From contig NC_135055.1 in assembly GCF_051014685.1 (NCBI RefSeq), positions 744,001 to 808,000 on the forward strand: DNA of 64,000 nt, read 5' to 3'. Of this stretch, positions 50,261 to 63,500 are shown one piece after another. Position numbers and translations under genes: made by a program. Origin of the DNA: Ptiloglossa arizonensis. Its lineage: Eukaryota > Arthropoda > Insecta > Hymenoptera > Colletidae. How positions within the stretch are numbered: position 1 is the stretch's first letter; each line of letters begins with the position of its first letter. The notes below the pieces were generated by a model. It did not search any database. It saw nothing but the letters and a program-made list of their open reading frames with translations, and was not told the DNA's origin.

Positions 50261-52352
50261 ACGCTTGAGAAACTCCAAATTTTGGCAGTTCTGATGCTCG
50301 AAACGAATAACTAGAACGGCCTATGGGAAAACTACTCATACCGTTGTAATCGGCGAGTTTCTAGTCTCAGATGCAACAGAAATTTTGGGGATTGGTCAAT
50401 CCGTTCGCGAGATATGGCAGTTTTGAGGGAAGAAACGCTTGAGAAACTCCAAATTTTCGCAGTTCTGATGCTCGAAACGAATAACTAGAACGGCCTAGGG
50501 GAAAACTACTCATACCGTTGTAATCGGGCGAGTTTCTACTTTCAGATGCAACAGAAATTTTGCGGATTGGTCATCCGTTCGTGAGATATGGCAGTTTGGA
50601 GGTAAGAAACGCTTGAGAAACTACAAATTTTCGCAGTTCTGATGCTCGAAACGAATAACTAGAACGGCCTAGGGGAAAACTACTCATACCGTTGTAATCG
50701 GCGAGTTTCTACTTTCAGATGCAACAGAAATTTTGCGGATTGGTCAATCCGTTCGCGAGATATGGCAGTTTTGAGGTAAGAAACGCTTGAGAAACTCAAA
50801 ATTGTCGCAGTTCTGATGCCTGGAACGAATAACTGGAACGGCCTAGGGGAAAACTACTCGTACCGTTGTAATCGGGCGAGTTTCTACTTTCAGATGCAAC
50901 AGAAATTTTGCGGATTGGTCAATCCGTTCGCGAGATATGGCAGTTTGGAGGTAGGAAACGCTTGAGAAACTCCAAATTTTCGCAGTTCTGATGCTCGAAA
51001 CGAATGACTAGAACGGCCTAGGGGAAAACTACTCATACCGTTGCAATCGGGCGAGTTTCTACTTTCAGATGCAACAGAAATTTTGCGGATTGTCAATCCG
51101 TTCGCGAGATATGGCAGTTTGGAGGTAAGAAACGCTTGAGAAACTCCAAATTTTTGCAGTTCTGATGCTCGAAACGAATAACTAGAACGGCCTAGGGGAA
51201 AACTACTCATACCGTTGTAATCGGCGAGTTTCAACTTTCAGATGCAACAGAAATTTTGCGGATTGGTCAATCCGTTCGCGAGATATGGCAGTTTTGAAGT
51301 AAGAATAGCTTGAGAAACTCCAAATTTTCGCAGTTCTGATGCCCGAAACGAATAACTAGAACGGCCAAGGGGAAAACTACTCATACCGTTGTAATCGGGC
51401 GAGTTTCTACTTTCAGATGCAACAGAAATTTTGCGGATTGGTCAGTCCGTTCGTGAGATATGGCAGTTTGGAGGTAAGAAACGCTTGAGAAACTCCAAAT
51501 TTTCGCAGTTCTGATGCTCGAAACGAATAACTAGAACGGCCTAGGGGAAAACTACTCATACCGTTGTAATCTGCGAGTTTCTACTTTCAGATGCAACAGA
51601 AATTTTGCGGATTGGTCAATCCGTTCGCGAGATATGGCAGTTTTGAGGTAAGAAACGCTTGAGAAACTCAAAATTTTCGCAGTTCTGATGCTCGAAACGA
51701 ACCACTAGAACGGCCTAGTGGAAAACAACTCATACCGTTGTAATCGGCAGGTTTCTACTTTCAGATGCAACAGAAATTTTGCGGATTGGTCAATCCGTTC
51801 GCGAGATATGGCAGTTTTGAGGTAAGAAACGCTTGAGAAACTCCAAATTTTCGCAGTTCTGATGCTCGAAACGAATAACTAGAACGGCCTAGGGGTAATC
51901 TACTCATACCGTTGCAATCGGTCGAGTTTCTACTTTCAGATGCAACAGAAATTTTTCGGATTGGTCAATCCGTTCGCGAGATATGGCAGTTTGGAGGTAA
52001 GAAACGCTTGAGAAACTCCAAGCTTCGGCAGTTCTGATGCTCGAAACAAATAACTAGAACGGCCTAGGGGAAAACTACTCATACCGTTGTAATCGGGCGA
52101 GTTTCTACTTTCATATGCAACAGAAATTTTGCGGATTGGTCAATCCGTTCGCGAGATATGGCAGTTTTGAGGTAAGAAACGCTTGAGAAACTCAAAATTT
52201 TCGCAGTTCTGATGCCCGGAACGAATAACTGGAACGGCCTAGGGGAAAACTACTCATACCGTTGTAATCTGCGAGTTTCTACTTTCAGATGCAACAGAAA
52301 TTTTTCTGATTGGTCAATCCGTTCGCGAGATATGGCAGTTTTGAGGTAAGAA
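50261..52352 (+). repeat. HOR-F 12-mer, copy 1 (2092 bp)
   Basis: The unit begins with a monomer with ctatggg, ctagtctcag (50361), ttttggggatt and gagggaag. The same monomer begins the next unit 2092 bp later. Further shared markers are cgtgag, aaattgtcgcag (50801), gtaggaaac, cgaatgac and aaatttttgcag. Copy 1 has one-base losses at about 50573 (gtcatccg) and 51091 (gattgtcaatcc) that copy 2 lacks. The order diverges after about 51410, where ggcagg, ggtaatctac and aagcttcggc monomers are inserted. Confidence 0.7.
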
Positions 52353-53503
52353 ACGCTTGAGAAACTCCAAATTTTCGCAGTTCTGATGCTCGAAACGAAT
52401 AACTAGAACGGCCTATGGGAAAACTACTCATACCGTTGTAATCGGCGAGTTTCTAGTCTCAGATGCAACAGAAATTTTGGGGATTGGTCAATCCGTTCGC
52501 GAGATATGGCAGTTTTGAGGGAAGAAACGCTTGAGAAACTCCAAATTTTCGCAGTTCTGATGCTCGAAACGAATAACTAGAACGGCCTAGGGGAAAACTA
52601 CTCATACCGTTGTAATCGGGCGAGTTTCTACTTTCAGATGCAACAGAAATTTTGCGGATTGGTCAATCCGTTCGTGAGATATGGCAGTTTGGAGGTAAGA
52701 AACGCTTGAGAAACTCCAAATTTTCGCAGTTCTGATGCTCGAAACGAATAACTAGAACGGCCTAGGGGAAAACTACTCATACCGTTGTAATCGGCGAGTT
52801 TCTACTTTCAGATGCAACAGAAATTTTGCGGATTGGTCAATCCGTTCGCGAGATATGGCAGTTTTGAGGTAAGAAACGCTTGAGAAACTCAAAATTGTCG
52901 CAGTTCTGATGCCCGGAACGAATAACTGGAACGGCCTAGGGGAAAACTACTCGTACCGTTGTAATCGGGCGAGTTTCTACTTTCAGATGCAACAGAAATT
53001 TTGCGGATTGGTCAATCCGTTCGCGAGATATGGCAGTTTGGAGGTAGGAAACGCTTGAGAAACTCCAAATTTTCGCAGTTCTGATGCTCGAAACGAATGA
53101 CTAGAACGGCCTAGGGGAAAACTACTCATACCGTTGCAATCGGGCGAGTTTCTACTTTCAGATGCAACAGAAATTTTGCGGAATGGTCAATCCGTTCGCG
53201 AGATATGGCAGTTTGGAGGTAAGAAACGCTTGAGAAACTCCAAATTTTTGCAGTTCTGATGCTCGAAACGAATAACTTGAACGGCCTAGGGGAAAACTAC
53301 TCATACCGTTGTAATCGGCGAGTTTCAACTTTCAGATGCAACAGAAATTTTGCGGATTGGTCAATCCGTTCGCGAGATATGGCAGTTTTGAAGTAAGAAT
53401 AGCTTGAGAAACTCCAAATTTTCGCAGTTCTGATGCCCGAAACGAATAACTAGAACGGCCAAGGGGAAAACTACTCATACCGTTGTAATCGGGCGAGTGT
53501 CTA
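52353..53503 (+). repeat. HOR-F copy 2, first half
   Basis: This aligns with 50261-51410 at offset 2092-2093: ctagtctcag at 52453, aaattgtcgc at 52894, then gtaggaaac, cgaatgac, aaatttttgcag with gtttcaac, and ggccaagg. It diverges at about 53500, where this copy has gtgtctattttc and copy 1 has gtttctac. A one-base change (ggaatggtc near 53180) is private to this copy. Confidence 0.7.
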
Positions 53504-56500
53504 TTTTCAGATGCAACAGAAATTTTGCGGATTGGTCAATCCTTTCGCGAGATATGGCAGTTCTGATGTAAGAAACGCTTGAGAAACTTCAATTTTTCGC
53601 AGTTCTGATGCTCGAAACGAATAACTAGAAAGGCCTAGGGGAAAACTACTCATACCGTTGTAATCGGGCGAGTTTCTACTTTCAGATGCAACAGAAATTT
53701 TGCGGATTGGTCAGTCCGTTCGTGAGATATGGCAGTTTGGAGGTAAGAAACGCTTGAGAAACTCCAAATTTTCGCAGTTCTGATGCTCGAAACGAATAAC
53801 TAGAACGGCCTAGGGGAAAACTACTCATACCGTTGTAATCTGCGAGTTTCTACTTTCAGATGCAGCAGAAATTTTGCGGATTGGTCAATCCGTTCGCGAG
53901 ATATGACAGCTTTGAGGTAAGAAACGCTTGAGAAACTCCAAATTTTCGCAGTTCTGATGCTCGAAACGAATAACTAGAACGGCCTAGGGGAAAACTACTC
54001 ATACCGTTGTAATCTGCGAGTTTCTACTTTCAGATGCAACAGAAATTTTGCGGATTGGTCAATCCGTTCGTGAGATATGGCAGTTTGGAGGTAAGAAACG
54101 CTTGAGAAACTCCAAATTTTCGCAGTTCTGATGCTCGAAACGAATAACTAGAACGGCCTAGGGGAAAACTACTCATACCGTTGTAATCGGCGAGTTTCTA
54201 CTTTCAGATGCAACAGAAATTTTGCGGATTGGTCAATCCGTTCGCGAGATATGGCAGTTTTGAGGTAAGAAACGCTTGAGAAACTCAAAATTGTCGCAGT
54301 TCTGATGCCCGGAACGAATAACTGGAACGGCCTAGGGGAAAACTACTCGTACCGTTGTAATCGGGCGAGTTTCTACTTTCAGATGCAACAGAAATTTTGC
54401 GGATTGGTCAATCCGTTCGCGAGATATGGCAGTTTGGAGGTAGGAAACGCTTGAGAAACTCCAAATTTTCGCAGTTCTGATGCTCGAAACGAATGACTAG
54501 AACGGCCTAGGGGAAAACTACTCATACCGTTGCAATCGGGCGAGTTTCTACTTTCAGATGCAACAGAAATTTTGCGGATTGGTCAATCCGTTCGCGAGAT
54601 ATGGCAGTTTGGAGGTAAGAAACGCTTGAGAAACTCCAAATTTTTGCAGTTCTGATGCTCGAAACGAATAACTAGAACGGCCTAGGGGAAAACTACTCAT
54701 ACCGTTGTAATCGGGCGAGTTTCTACTTTCAGACGCAACAGAAATTTTGCGGATTGGTCAATCCGTTCGCGAGATATGGCAGTTTGGAGGTAAGAAACGC
54801 TTGGTAAACTCCAAATTTTCGCAGTTCTCATGCTCGAAACGAATAACTAGAACAGCCTAGGGGAAAACTACTCACACCGTTGTAATCGGCGAGTTTCTAC
54901 TTTCAGATGCAACAGAAATTTTGCGGATTGGTCAATCCGTTCGCGAGATATGGCAGTTCTGAGGTAAGAAACGCTTGAGAAACTCCAAATTTTCGCAGTT
55001 CTGATGCTCGAAACGAATAACTAGAACGGCCTAGGGGAAAACTACTCATACCGTTGTAATCGGGCGAGTTTCTACTTTCAGATGCAACAGAAATTTTGCG
55101 GATTGGTCAATCCGTTCGTGAGATATGGCAGTTTGGAGGTAAGAAACGCTTGAGAAACTCCAAATGTTCGCAGTTCTGATGCTCGAAACGAATAACTAGA
55201 ACGGCCTAGGGGAAAACTACTCATACCGTTGTAATCGGCGAGTTTCTACTTTCAGATGCAACAGAAATTTTGCGGATTGGTCAATCCGTTCGCGAGATAT
55301 GGCAGTTTTGAGGTAAGAAACGCTTGAGAATCTCAAAATTGTCGCAGTTCTGATGCCCGGAACGAATAACTGGAACGGCCTAGGGGAAAACTACTCGTAC
55401 CGTTGTAATCGGGCGAGTTTCTACTTTCAGATGCAACAGAAATTTTGCGGATTGGTCAATCCGTTCGCGAGAAATGCAGTTTTGAGGTAAGAAACGCTTG
55501 AGAAACTCAAAATTTTCGCAGTTCTGATGCTCGAAACGAATAACTAGAACGGCCTAGGGGAAAACTACTCATACCGTTGTAATCTGCGAGTTTCTACTTT
55601 CAGATGCAACAGAAATTTTGCGGATTGGTCAATCCGTTCGCGAGATATGGCAGTTTTGAGGTAAGAAACGCTTGAGAAACTCCAAATTTTCGCCGTTCTG
55701 ATGCTCGAAACGAATAACTAGAACGGCCTATGGGAAAACTACTCATACCGTTGTAATCGGCGAGTTTCTAGTCTCAGATGCAACAGAAATTTTGGGGATT
55801 GGTCAATCCGTTCGCGAGATATGGCAGTTTTGAGGGAAGAAACGCTTGAGAAACTCCAAATTTCCGCAGTTCTGATGCCCGAAACAAATAACTAGAACGG
55901 CCTAGGGGAAAACTACTCATACCGTTGTAATCGGGCGAGTTTCTACTTTCAGATGCAACAGAAATTTTGCGGATTGGTCAATCCGTTCGCGAGATATGGC
56001 AGTTTTGAGGTAAGAAACGCTTGAGAAACTCCAAATTTTCGCAGTTCTGATGCTCGAAACGAATAACTAGAACGGCCTAGGGGAAAACTACTCATACCGT
56101 TGTAATCGGCGAGTTTCTACTTTCAGATGCAACAGAAATTTTGCGGATTGGTCAATCCGTTCGCGAGATATGGCAGTTTTGAGGTAAGAAACGCTTGAGA
56201 AACTCCAAATTTTCGCAGTTCTGATGCTCGAAACGAATAACTAGAACGGCCTAGGGGTAATCTACTCATACCGTTGCAATCGGTCGAGTTTCTACTTTCA
56301 GATGCAACAGAAATTTTGCGGATTGGTCAATCCGTTCGCGAGATATGTCAGTTTCGAGGTAAGAAATGCTTGAGAAACTCAAAATTTTCGCAGTTCTGAT
56401 GCTCGAAACGAATAACTAGAACGGCCTAGGGGAAAACAACTCGTACCGTTGTAATCGAGCGAGTTTCTACTTTCAGATGCAACAGAAATTTTGCGGATTG

Positions 56501-59500
56501 GTCAATCCGTTCGTGAGATATGGCAGTTTGGAGGTAAGAAACGCTTGAGAAACTCCAAATTTTCGCAGTTCTGATGCTCGAAACGAATAACTAGAACGGC
56601 CTAGGGGAAAACTACTCATACCGTTGTAATCGGCGAGTTTCTACTTTCAGATGCAACAGAAATTTTGCGGATTGGTCAATCCGTTCGCGAGATATGGCAG
56701 TTTTGAGGTAAGAAACGCTTGAGAAACTCAAAATTGTCGCAGTTCTGATGCCCGGAACGAATAACTGGAACGGCCTAGGGGAAAACTACTCGTACCGTTG
56801 TAATCGGGTGAGTTTCTACTTTCAGATGCAACAGAAATTTTGCGGATTGGTCAATCCGTTCGCGAGATATGGCAGTTTGGAGGTAGGAAACGCTTGAGAA
56901 ACTCCAAATTTTCGCAGTTCTGATGCTCGAAACGAATGACTAGAACGGCCTAGGGGAAAACTACTCATACCGTTGCAATCGGGCGAGTTTCTACTTTCAG
57001 ATGCAACAGAAATTTTGCGGATTGGTCAATCCGTTCGCGAGATATGGCAGTTTGGAGGTAAGAAACGCTTGAGAAACTCCAAATTTTTGCAGTTCTGATG
57101 CTCGAAACGAATAACTAGAACGGCCTAGGGGAAAACTACTCATACCGTTGTAATCGGGCGAGTTTCCACTTTCAGACGCAACAGAAATTTTGCGGATTGG
57201 TCAATCCGTTCGCGAGATATGGCAGTTTAGAGGTAAGAAACGCTTGATAAACTCCAAATTTTCGCAGTTCTGATGCTCGAAACGAATAACTAGAACCGCC
57301 TAGGGGAAAACTACTCATACCGTTGTAATCGGCGAGTTTCTACTTTCAGATGCAACAGAAATTTTGCGGATTGGTCAATCCGTTCGCGAGATATGGCAGT
57401 TCTGAGGTAAGAAACGCTTGAGAAACTCCAAATTTTCGCAGTTCTGATGCTCGAAACGAATAACTAGAACGGCCTAGGGGAAAACTACTCATACCGTTGT
57501 AATCGGGCGAGTTTCTACTTTCAGATGCAACAGAAATTTTGCGGATTGGTCAATCCGTTCGTGAGATATGGCAGTTTGGAGGTAAGAAACGCTTGAGAAA
57601 CTCCAAATTTTCGCAGTTCTGATGCTCGAAACGAATAACTAGAACGGCCTAGGGGAAAACTACTCATACCGTTGTAATCGGCGAGTTTCTACTTTCAGAT
57701 GCAACAGAAATTTTGCGGATTGGTCAATCCGTTCGCGAGATATGGCAGTTTTGAGGTAAGAAACGCTTGAGAAACTCAAAATTGTCGCAGTTCTGATGCC
57801 CGGAACGAATAACTGGAACGGCCTAGGGGAAAACTACTCATACCGTTGCAATCGGGCGAGTTTCTACTTTCAGATGCAACAGAAATTTTGCGGATTGGTC
57901 AATCCGTTCGCGAGATATGGCAGTTTGGAGGTAAGAAACGCTTGAGAAACTCCAAATTTTGGCAGTTCTGATGCTCGAAACGAATAACTAGAACGGCCTA
58001 GGGGAAAACTACTCATACCGTTGTAATCGGGCGAGTTTCTACTTTCAGACGCAACAGAAATTTTGCGGATTGGTCAATCCGTTCGCGAGATATGGCTGTT
58101 TGGAGGTAAGAAACGCTTGGTAAACTCCAAATTTTCGCAGTTCTGATGCTCGAAACGAATAACTAGAACCGCCTAGGGGAAAACTACTCACACCGTTGTA
58201 ATCGGCGAGTTTCTACTTTCAGATGCAACAGAAATTTTGCGGATTGGTCAATCCGTTCGCGAGATATGGCAGTTCTGAGGTAAGAAACGCTTGAGAAACT
58301 CCAAATTTTCGCAGTTCTGATGCTCGGTACGAATAACTAGAACGGCCTAGGGGAAAACTACTCGTACCGTTGTAATCGGGCGAGTTTCTACTTTCAGATG
58401 CAACAGAAATTTTGCGGATTGGTCAATCCGTTCGCAAGATATGGCAGTTTGGAGGTAAGAAACGCTTGGTAAACTCCAAATTTTCGCAGTTCTGATGCTC
58501 GAAACGAATAACTAGAACCGCCTAGGGGAAAACTACTCACACCGTTGTAATCGGCGAGTTTCTACTTTCAGATGCAACAGAAATTTTGCGGATTGGTCAA
58601 TCCGTTCGTGAGATATGGCAGTTTGGAGGTAAGAAACGCTTGAGAAACTCCAAATTTTCGCAGTTCTGATGCTCGAAACGAATAACTAGAACGGCCTAGG
58701 GGAAAACTACTCATACCGTTGTAATCGGCGAGTTTCTACTTTCAGATGCAACAGAAATTTTGCGGATTGGTCAATCCGTTCGCGAGATATGGCAGTTTTG
58801 AGGTAAGAAACGCTTGAGAAACTCAAAATTGTCGCAGTTCTGATGCCCGGAACGAATAACTGGAACGGCCTAGGGGAAAACTACTCATACCGTTGCAATC
58901 GGGCGAGTTTCTACTTTCAGATGCAACAGAAATTTTGCGGATTGGTCAATCCGTTCGCGAGATATGGCAGTTTGGAGGTAAGAAACGCTTGAGAAACTCC
59001 AAATTTTGGCAGTTCTGATGCTCGAAACGAATAACTAGAACGGCCTAGGGGAAAACTACTCATACCGTTGTAATCGGGCGAGTTTCTACTTTCAGACGCA
59101 ACAGAAATTTTGCGGATTGGTCAATCCGTTCGCGAGATATGGCTGTTTGGAGGTAAGAAACGCTTGGTAAACTCCAAATTTTCGCAGTTCTGATGCTCGA
59201 AACGAATAACTAGAACCGCCTAGGGGAAAACTACTCACACCGTTGTAATCGGCGAGTTTCTACTTTCAGATGCAACAGAAATTTTGCGGATTGGTCAATC
59301 CGTTCGCGAGATATGGCAGTTCTGAGGTAAGAAACGCTTGAGAAACTCCAAATTGTCGCAGCTCTGATGCTCGAAACGAATAACTAGAACGGCCTAGGGG
59401 AAAACTACTCATACCGTTGTAATCGGGCGAGTTTCTACTTTCAGATGCAACAGAAATTTTGCGGATTGGTCAATCCGTTCGTGAGATATGGCAGTTTGGA

Positions 59501-60553
59501 GGTAAGAAACGCTTGAGAAACTCCAAATTTTCGCAGTTCTGATGCTCGAAACGAATAACTAGAACGGCCTAGGGGAAAACTACTCATACCGTTGTAATCG
59601 GCGAGTTTCTACTTTCAGATGCAACAGAAATTTTGCGGATTGGTCAATCCGTTCGCGAGATATGGCAGTTTTGAGGTAAGAAACGCTTGAGAAACTCAAA
59701 ATTGTCGCAGTTCTGATGCCCGGAACGAATAACTGGAACGGCCTAGGGGAAAACTACTCGTACCGTTGTAATCGGGCGAGTTTCTACTTTCAGATGCAAC
59801 AGAAATTTTGCGGATTGGTCAATCCGTTCGCGAGAAATGCAGTTTTGAGGTAAGAAACGCTTGAGAAACTCAAAATTTTCGCAGTTCTGATGCTCGAAAC
59901 GAATAACTAGAACGGCCTAGGGGAAAACTACTCATACCGTTGTAATCTGCGAGTTTCTACTTTCAGATGCAACAGAAATTTTGCGGATTGGTCAATCCGT
60001 TCGCGAGATATGGCAGTTTTGAGGTAAGAAACGCTTGAGAAACTCCAAATTTTCGCCGTTCTGATGCTCGAAACGAATAACTAGAACGGCCTATGGGAAA
60101 ACTACTCATACCGTTGTAATCGGCGAGTTTCTAGTCTCAGATGCAACAGAAATTTTGGGGATTGGTCAATCCGTTCGCGAGATATGGCAGTTCTGAGGTA
60201 AGAAACGCTTGAGAAACTTCAATTTTTCGCAGTTCTGATGCTCGAAACGAATAACTAGAAAGGCCTAGGGGAAAACTACTCATACCGTTGTAATCGGGCG
60301 AGTTTCTACTTTCAGATGCAACAGAAATTTTGCGGATTGGTCAGTCCGTTCGTGAGATATGGCAGTTTGGAGGTAAGAAACGCTTGAGAAACTCCAAATT
60401 TTCGCAGTTCTGATGCTCGAAACGAATAACTAGAACGGCCTAGGGGAAAACTACTCATACCGTTGTAATCTGCGAGTTTCTACTTTCAGATGCAACAGAA
60501 ATTTTGCGGATTGGTCAATCCGTTCGCGAGATATGACAGCTTTGAGGTAAGAA
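53504..60553 (+). repeat. HOR-G region, alternating 8-, 6- and 5-mers
   Basis: The marker aaattgtcgcag falls at 54290, 55338, 56733, 57781, 58828 and 59701, giving steps of 1048, 1395, 1048, 1047 and 873 bp (6, 8, 6, 6 and 5 monomers). Other markers are cttggtaaac with accgcc and cacacc (54802, 58117, 58466, 59164), tatggctg, cgtgag, and the one-base-short gagaaatgcag (55471, 59834). The stretch 55338-55835 recurs at 59701-60198 with offset 4363. A two-monomer stretch with aaacttcaatt and atatgacagc (53581, 53901) recurs at 60211 and 60531 with offset 6630. Confidence 0.7.
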
Positions 60554-63500
60554 ACGCTTGAGAAACTCCAAATTTTCGCAGTTCTGATGCCCGAAACGAA
60601 TAACTAGAACGGCCAAGGGGAAAACTACTCATACAGTTGTAATTGGGCGAGTGTCTATTTTCAGATGCAACAGAAATTTTGCGGATTGGTCAATCCGTTC
60701 GCGAGATATGGCAGTTCTGAGGTAAGAAACGCTTGAGAAACTCCAAATTTTCGCAGTTCTGATGCCCGGAACGAATAACTGGAACGACCTAGGGGAAAAC
60801 TACACATACCGTTGTAATCGGCGAGTTTCTACTTTCAGACGCAACAGAAATTTTGCGGATTGGTCAATCCGTTCGCGAGATATGGCAGTTTTGAGATAAG
60901 AAACGCTTGAGAAACTCCAAATTTTCGCAGTTCTGATGCCCGAAACGAATAACTAGAACGGCCAAGGGGAAAACTACTCATACCGTTGTAATTGGGCGAG
61001 TGTCTATTTTCAGATGCAACAGAAATTTTGCGGATTGGTCAATCCGTTCGCGAGATATGGCAGTTTGGAGGTAAGAAACGCTTGAGAAACTCCAAATTTT
61101 CGCAGTTCTGATGCTCGAAACGAATAACTAGAACGGCCTAGGGCAAAACTACTCATACCGTTGTAATCGTGCGAGTTTCAACTTTCAGATGCAACAGAAA
61201 TTTTGCGGATTGGTCAATCCGTTCGCGAGATATGGCAGTTTTGAGATAAGAAACGCTTGAGAAACTCCAAATTTTCGCAGTTCTGATGCTCGAAACGAAT
61301 AACTAGAACGGCCTAGGGGAAAACTACTCATACCGTTGTAATCGGCGAGTTTCTACTTTCAGATGCAACAGAAATTTTGCGGATTGGTCAATCCGTTCGC
61401 GAGATATGACGGCTTTGAGGTAAGAAACGCTTGAGAAACTCCAAATTTTCGCAGTTCTGATGCCCGGAACGAATAACTGGAACGGCCTAGGGGAAAACTA
61501 CACATACCGTTGTAATCGGCGAGTTTCTACTTTCAGATGCAACAGAAATTTTGCGGATTGGTCAATCCGTTCGCGAGATATGGCAGTTTTGAGATAAGAA
61601 ACGCTTGAGAAACTCCAAATTTTCGCAGTTCTGATGCCCGAAACGAATAACTAGAACGGCCAAGGGGAAAACTACTCATACAGTTGTAATTGGGCGAGTG
61701 TCTATTTTCAGATGCAACAGAAATTTTGCGGATTGGTCAATCCGTTCGCGAGATATGGCAGTTCTGAGGTAAGAAACGCTTGAGAAACTCCAAATTTTCG
61801 CAGTTCTGATGCCCGGAACGAATAACTGGAACGACCTAGGGGAAAACTACACATACCGTTGTAATCGGCGAGTTTCTACTTTCAGACGCAACAGAAATTT
61901 TGCGGATTGGTCAATCCGTTCGCGAGATATGGCAGTTTTGAGATAAGAAACGCTTGAGAAACTCCAAATTTTCGCAGTTCTGATGCCCGAAACGAATAAC
62001 TAGAACGGCCAAGGGGAAAACTACTCATACCGTTGTAATTGGGCGAGTGTCTATTTTCAGATGCAACAGAAATTTTGCGGATTGGTCAATCCGTTCGCGA
62101 GATATGGCAGTTCTGAGGTAAGAAACGCTTGAGAAACTCCAAATTTTCGCAGTTCTGATGCTCGAAACGAATAACTAGAACGGCCTAGGGCAAAACTACT
62201 CATACCGTTGTAATCGTGCGAGTTTCTACTTTCAGATGCAACAGAAATTTTGCGGATTGGTCAATCCGTTCGCGAGATATGGCAGTTTTGAGGTAAGAAA
62301 CGCTTGAGAAACCCAAAATTTTCGCAGTTCTGATGCCCGGAACGAATAACTGGAACGGCCTAGGGGAAAACTACTCGTACCGTTGTAATCGGGCTAGTTT
62401 CTACTTTCAGACGCAACAGAAATTTTGCGGATTGGTCAATCCGTTCGCGAGATATGGCAGTTTGGAGGTAAGAAACGCTTGAGAAACTCCAAATTTTCGC
62501 AGTTCTGATGCTCGAAACGAATAACTAGAACCGCCTAGGGGAAAACAACTCATACCGTTGTAATCGGCGAGTTTCTACTTTCAGATGCAACAGAAATTTT
62601 GCGGATTGGTCAATCCGTTCGCGAGATATGGCAGTTTTGAGATAAGAAACGCTTGAGAAACTCCAAATTTTCGCAGTTCTGATGCTCGAAACGAATAACT
62701 AGAAAGGCCTAGGGGAAAACTACTCATACCGTTGTAATCGGGCGAGTTTCTACTTTCAGATGCAACAGAAATTTTGCGGATTGGTCAGTCCGTTCGTGAG
62801 ATATGGCAGTTCGGAGGTAAGAAACGCTTGAGAAACTCCAAATTTTCGCAGTTCTGATGCTCGAAACGAATAACTAGAACGGCCTAGGGGAAAACTACTC
62901 ATACCGTTGTAATCTGCGAGTTTCTACTTTCAGATGCAACAGAAATTTTGCGGATTGGTCAATCCGTTCGCGAGATATGGCAGTTTTGAGATAAGAAACG
63001 CTTGAGAAACTCCAAATTTTCGCAGTTCTGATGCTCGAAACGAATAACTAGAACGGCCTAGGGGAAAACTACTCATACCGTTGTAATCTGCGAGTTTCTA
63101 CTTTCAGATGCAACAGAAATTTTGGGGATAGGTCAATCCGTTCGCGAGATAGGGCAGTTTTGAGGTAAGAAACGCTTGAGAAACTCCAAATTTTTGCAGT
63201 TCTGATGCTCGAAACGAATAACTAGAACGGCCTAGGGGAAAACAACCCATACCGTTGTAATCGGCGAGTTTCTACTTTCAGATGCAACAGAAATTTTGCG
63301 GATTGGTCAATCCGTTCGCGAGATATGGCAGTTTTGAAGTAAGAATAGCTTGAGAAACTCCAAATTTTCGCAGTTCTGATGCCCGAAACGAATAACTAGA
63401 ACGGCCAAGGGGAAAACTACTCATACCGTTGTAATCGGGCGAGTGTCTATTTTCAGATGCAACAGAAATTTTGCGGATTGGTCAATCCGTTCGCGAGATA

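Noticed and set aside
50890..51234. 114-codon open frame on the minus strand
   Set aside because: It is a reverse-strand read of two satellite monomers, shown by its internally duplicated peptide. It stays open because of the one-base loss near 51091 and does not recur in the sister unit at 52983.
42940..52030. HindIII-type aagctt sites (aagcttcgg) as possible junctions of inserted DNA
   Set aside because: They come from a one-base change in aagtttcgg monomers and sit inside otherwise normal units.
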